From: Entophlyctis helioformis
Lineage: Eukaryota; Chytridiomycota; Chytridiomycetes; Chytridiales; Chytriomycetaceae
NCBI GenBank assembly: GCA_025526915.1
Contig: JAHLKH010000438.1
Coordinates: forward strand, 1-12,599
Length of the DNA stretch: 12,599 nt
Direction: 5' to 3'
Shown here: piece by piece, positions 9,386-12,599 of the stretch
Layout: each line of letters starts with the position of its first letter
Numbering within the stretch: position 1 is the first letter of the stretch
Program-made: the position numbers and the translations under genes
The notes under the pieces: generated by a model
What the model saw: the letters and a program-made list of their open reading frames with translations, nothing else
Told to the model about the DNA's origin: nothing
The model's database searches: none

Positions 9386-9859
9386 GATTTCGCACAATGG
9401 TGGTAAGTTGCCAAGCAGATTGTTTGTCATGTTCGACCGCCACCTGCAGCCACGGTGGATGCATTGCAAGCAGATCAAGTCTGGAAGGGATCGCGCAAGC
9501 ACCGTTTTCCCGAGGCCAGCCGGGCGTTTACGGACTATCATGGCATGCAGCTTCCCCTCACGGACTATCATGGAATGTAGCTGCCCCTCGCCTGGCCAGT
9601 GGAAAAACTCACTGGCAAGCTGGCCATTGATAATCCGGGTTTGTCCGCCGGCATACATAAGTCGGACGAATTGTCTTCGTTTTTCATCCAAACCCCCCAA
9701 AACTGTAAGCCGGTGTGCTCGAGTGACGCCAGATGCGGCCGCCTGACTCACCAGCCTGCTACTCCGCCGCCTTCTGCTGTTCATGCTGTTGCTGCTACCG
9801 CCGCCGCTGCTTGCTCTTTGCATGGCTTCTCGTTGCTCGCCCAACAGCACACACACAAC
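9386..9859. promoter_or_regulatory. divergent intergenic region between LEKR1-like gene and thioredoxin
   Basis: 474 bases separate the two proposed start codons, which point away from each other, so both promoters should lie here. I see no strong TATA box. A 30-bp tandem duplication sits at 9531-9590. The thioredoxin ATG follows a CA-rich leader (9846-9859). Long minus-strand frames cross the region but have no family signal. Confidence 0.5.
9531..9590. repeat. 30-bp imperfect tandem duplication, two copies
   Basis: Copies at 9531-9560 and 9561-9590 both begin CGGACTATCATGG and match at 26 of 30 positions; differences fall at unit positions 14, 18, 23 and 30. It lies about midway in the divergent promoter region and contains no long reading frame of its own. 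Confidence 0.85.
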
Positions 9860-10445
9860 ATGACTGTCATCTCTATCACCTCTGCTGACGAGTTCGCCAG
9901 CGTCATTGCCGGCAACAAGGTCGTCATTGGTGAGTCTGGCGCTGCATCCTGTCCTGTCTGTCCTGCCGTTTGCCAGAGGGCTGCCTCTGGTTCACTTGCG
10001 AAGCCATGCGGCTGCAGCACTCTCTGTTGTGTGTCTGCCCTGAGCGAGCACCGCTGCCGCAACCAGCTGCACGACACCCCGGCGCAGCAGGCTGTGCTCC
10101 CTGCGGCGCTTTTGTTCAAACATCAACTGACGCAATCGTGTGCTGCCTGATCCCCCTCCTCCTCGTCCCACGCATCCCGCAGTCGACTTCTTCGCCACCT
10201 GGTGCGGCCCCTGCAAGGTGATCTCGCCCAAGTTCCACCAGTTCTCCAAGGAGTACGACGCCTTCTTTATCCAGGTCGATGTCGACGAGGTCCCCGACGT
10301 TGCCCAGAAGTGCAACATCCGCGCCATGCCCACTTTCCAGATCTTCGAGAACGGCACCATGACCAAGGAGGTTGTCGGCGCTGACCCCAGAAAGCTCCTC
10401 GAGGCCATCACCGGCACCCCTGGCGTCAACGCCATTGCCCAATAA
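9860..10445 (+). CDS. thioredoxin, complete, two exons
   Basis: A cytosolic-type thioredoxin of 110 residues, a dithiol reductant recycled by thioredoxin reductase. Exons are 9860-9929 and 10183-10445; the GT-AG intron of 253 bases (GTGAGT donor, CTGAC branch near 10130) falls after the first base of Val24, just before the active site. The spliced product shows VVIVDFFATWCGPCKVISP with Cys31 and Cys34, the cis-proline at 73 in AMPTF, and the VDVDEVPDVAQKCNI strand-helix block. There is no N-terminal extension, so no targeting peptide is seen. The intron is two to four times longer than others in the window. The downstream neighbours on the same strand are two more oxidoreductases, but separate leaders argue against cotranscription. 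Confidence 0.95.
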
Positions 10446-10570
10446 GCCTGCCACAGGCTGCCTGTGTTGCAAATGAAGACTTGTTCATGATCGCACCATC
10501 TCTGCATGATCGCCCAACGGTGTTCTGTTCCCGCGAGGTCGCATTTCTGTTCCCTCCTCATCTCTCAACA

Positions 10571-11911
10571 ATGACCTCCATCAAGCTCAACTCTGGCTAC
10601 TCTATTCCGACCGTCGGCCTGGGAGTGTGGCAGGCCGAAAAGGAAGAGACGGTGCCTGCCATTCTGTGGGCTCTCGAGGTGCGTGTCTTGCATGCCGCCA
10701 GCCGCTCGAACGGCAGCCTGGCACTGCATGCCTGCCAGCGCAAGTGGCTGTCGTGCTCGTCCGCATTGTCTGACGCAATTGAATGGAACCGCGAACTCGT
10801 GTCAGGCTGGCTACCGCCACATTGACACGGCTGCGCTGTACAAGAACGGTATGTCTACCTGTCTGTCTGCCTGCATGCATGCCTGCCTGCCCGCCCGCTT
10901 CTCTGTCTCCTCTGACATGCGTGGCTCTCCCCAACCACCACAACGGTTGCAGAGGAGGAGGTCGGCGAAGCCATCCGCAAGAGCGGGATTCCGCGCGACC
11001 AGATCTTCGTCACGACCAAGCTGTGGAACGATGATCAGGGTTACGAGCAGGCGCTGGCTGGCTTTGACGTCAGTCTCAAGAAGCTCGGCCTGGACTACAT
11101 CGACCTGTACCTCCTGTAAGCGTCACATGCGCTGCGTATCCTTGGCTTGGCTGCGGCCACACTCACATGCCTGTCCACTGCGTGCCTGACCCGTGAATGC
11201 AACCCATCCTTTGCTATCCAGCCACGCGCCGCTGCCTGGCAAACGCGCCGACTCGTGGAGAGCCCTTGAGAAGCTGCACAAGGAGGGCAAGATCCGCTCC
11301 ATTGGCGTCTCCAACTACGGTGAGTTGCCTGCTGCCATCCATACGGCCCGTCTGTTGCTGCCAGGCCGCTCAATGACAACCTCGCCACGAACCCCTGCGC
11401 ACCCCCAACAACCTGCGCGTTGATCCAGGCGTCCACCACCTCAAGGAGATGGAGTCGTATGCCACCATCACGCCTGCTGTCAATCAGATCGAGATCACGC
11501 CGTACCTGCAGCGCCGCGAGATTGTCGACTACTGCAAGTCCAAGGGCATCGTCATCCAAGCCTACTCGCCTCTGACCCAGGGCCAAAAGGTGCGGTATCC
11601 CACCACGCCAGTGTGTGTGTCTGTGAGCTGTCGCGTGCCAACTGACCCACGACACGACACGCACCACCATGCAGCTCAACGACCCGCCGCTTGTGGGCGT
11701 TGCAGCCAAGTACGGCAAATCGACTGCGCAGATCCTGATCCGCTGGGGCATCGAAAAGGGCTTTGTGACGCTGCCCAAGAGTGTCAAGAAGGACCGTCTT
11801 GCTGCCAACATTGACGTGTTCGACTTTAAGATCACGCCCGGCGACATGGCCGTGCTGGACGGTCTCGAGGCTGCCCTCGTTGTCGGCTGGGACCCAACTG
11901 TGTGGGAGTGA
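10571..11911 (+). CDS. aldo-keto reductase (AKR superfamily), complete, six exons
   Basis: An NAD(P)H-dependent carbonyl reductase of 269 residues. Exons: 10571-10678, 10806-10848, 10953-11115, 11222-11319, 11429-11589 and 11675-11911; all five introns are GT-AG (85-127 bases) and the sum is an exact multiple of three. The catalytic tetrad is complete: Asp43 in RHIDTAALY, Tyr48, Lys73 in [12 protein letters not shown] and His106 in [12 protein letters not shown]. Further family blocks are [57 protein letters not shown] and, for cofactor binding, [20 protein letters not shown]. The length and the closing [13 protein letters not shown] suit the small monomeric AKRs close to 2,5-diketogluconate/prostaglandin-F-synthase types; the substrate cannot be read from the sequence. 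The start is the first ATG and matches family length. Confidence 0.95.
10857..10898. repeat. CTGY-type tetranucleotide array in AKR intron 2
   Basis: A run of CTGT/CTGC/CTGCATG units follows the donor of the intron at 10849-10952. It is imperfect, with no coding role seen. Confidence 0.7.
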
Positions 11912-12038
11912 TACTTTTGAACCATGATGGATGGCTACCACAATGAACGACATCAGTTCCTTTCCTTCATGGATGGGGCTGCCGAGATCTGTGCCCGCAT
12001 TTTTCCCTCGTTCACAACATCCTCCCTCAAGGCCGACC
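11912..12038 (+). other. short AKR-to-OYE intergenic region
   Basis: 127 bases between the AKR stop and the proposed OYE start, containing an imperfect ATGGATGG-type duplication (11926-11931 and 11970-11976). I see no AATAAA and no clear promoter motif. Confidence 0.4.
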
Positions 12039-12599
12039 ATGATCCCCGACTTTCCGACGCAAGCCATCCCGCTGGTCTCCACCTATGCGGCCAGCAAGGA
12101 GCAGGAAGGCGAGAAGCTGCCGCTGCTGTTCACGGCTGACCATCCGCGGCGTCACCTTCAAGAACAGAGTGGCCGTCTCGCCCATGTGCACCTACTCGTC
12201 TGAGAACGGATTCTTCAACATGCAAGTCCACACGGCAACAGTTTCGCCGCTCGGCCACCAAGCTTGCTGTTGCTGACACTCTCTGGCTGCCTGCCTGCCT
12301 GGCTGCCTGTCCGACTTGCTCAACAGGTGGCATGCCTCGCACCTGAGCCAGTACGCCGTGCGTGGCGCCGGTCTGATTATCATCGAGGCGACCGGCGTTC
12401 AGCCCAACGGCCGCATCAGCACACACTGTTCGGGCATCTGGAGCGACGATCACATCCCTGCCCTCAAGCAGATTGCCCGCCTTCTGCCAGAGTCAGGGTG
12501 CCAAGATCGGTATCCAGCTCGCTCATGCTGGACGCAAGGCTGGATACTACTCGCCCCACATTCCCAAGAGCGAGCGTCTTTCACGACACGATCGCTCCC
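12039..12599 (+). CDS. Old Yellow Enzyme, YqjM-like NADH:flavin oxidoreductase, 5' part; three frame breaks
   Basis: An FMN-dependent ene-reductase cut by the window end. The ATG at 12039 gives MIPDFPTQAIPLVSTYAASK and KLPLLFT, followed by LTIRGVTFKNRVAVSPMCTY (FMN-site and redox-Cys region), NGFFN, then WHASHLSQYAVRGAGLIIIE, NGRISTHCSGIWSDDHIPAL, QGAKIGIQLAHAGRKAGYY and HDTIAPS. A GC-AG intron (12222-12326, donor GCAAGT) keeps frame between NGFFNM and WHASHL. The frame changes by +1 at about 12135-12140, at 12481 and at 12578; the first looks like two missing bases in the usual FxPLTIRG motif. After each break the conserved family motif resumes in the new frame. It is either a decaying copy or an assembly-error patch; I cannot tell which. 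The upstream AKR and thioredoxin genes are intact. Confidence 0.8.
12284..12310. repeat. GCCT-type tetranucleotide array in OYE intron
   Basis: Repeated CTGC/GCCT units lie just upstream of the acceptor of the intron at 12222-12326, forming part of its pyrimidine-rich stretch. Confidence 0.65.

Noticed and set aside
9386..9856. N-terminal extension of the LEKR1-like frame up to 9856
   Set aside because: The sequence before 9385 reads as random arginine/serine-rich translation across the promoter and the 30-bp repeats; homology begins after 9385.
10602..10943. 113-codon minus-strand frame opposite AKR exons 1-2
   Set aside because: A shadow of the AKR gene and its CTGY repeat; no motif.
1..12599. 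transposons, tRNA, rRNA, CRISPR or a biosynthetic cluster
   Set aside because: No terminal repeats, transposase motifs, tRNA-like folds or direct-repeat arrays were recognised; the thioredoxin, AKR and OYE run alone does not make a cluster.

Overview
This window looks like nuclear DNA of a GC-rich, intron-rich fungus, most likely an early-diverging, possibly zoosporic (chytrid-type) lineage. Evidence: genes are broken by about 26 short introns, mostly 46-127 nt, many with a clear CTAAC or CTGAC branch point. Poly(A) signals are AATAAA. The gene set mixes fungal families (N-terminal amidase NTA1, a long proline/alanine-rich protein with a basic C-terminal block) with a LEKR1-like coiled-coil protein otherwise known to me from flagellated or ciliated lineages. 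The lineage call is inference. I see no transposon, CRISPR array, tRNA or rRNA.

Layout. 1-948 (+): 3' end of a SKI2-type exosome helicase. About 1058-4905 (+): a long, low-complexity, probably disordered protein with a conserved-looking basic/CxxC C-terminus; its 5' half cannot be resolved into one frame. 4906-5171: convergent 3' ends with back-to-back poly(A) signals. 5172-6420 (-): complete NTA1-type N-terminal amidase in six exons. 6355-9385 (-): LEKR1-like CYCG/coiled-coil protein in about twelve exons, whose 3' end overlaps the NTA1 start in the same frame. 9386-9859: divergent promoter region with a 30-bp tandem duplication. 9860-10445 (+): thioredoxin. 10571-11911 (+): aldo-keto reductase in six exons. 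12039-12599 (+): 5' part of an Old Yellow Enzyme (YqjM-like), cut by the window end.

The last three genes form a same-strand run of redox enzymes; this may be chance, since each has its own leader and introns. The SKI2, NTA1, thioredoxin and AKR models close perfectly in frame. The LEKR1-like gene (four breaks) and the OYE gene (three breaks) do not, although their splice sites are intact, and the breaks go in one consistent direction within each gene. That contrast, three GC-AG introns, and the NTA1/LEKR1 overlap (possible fusion transcript) are the points most worth a second look.
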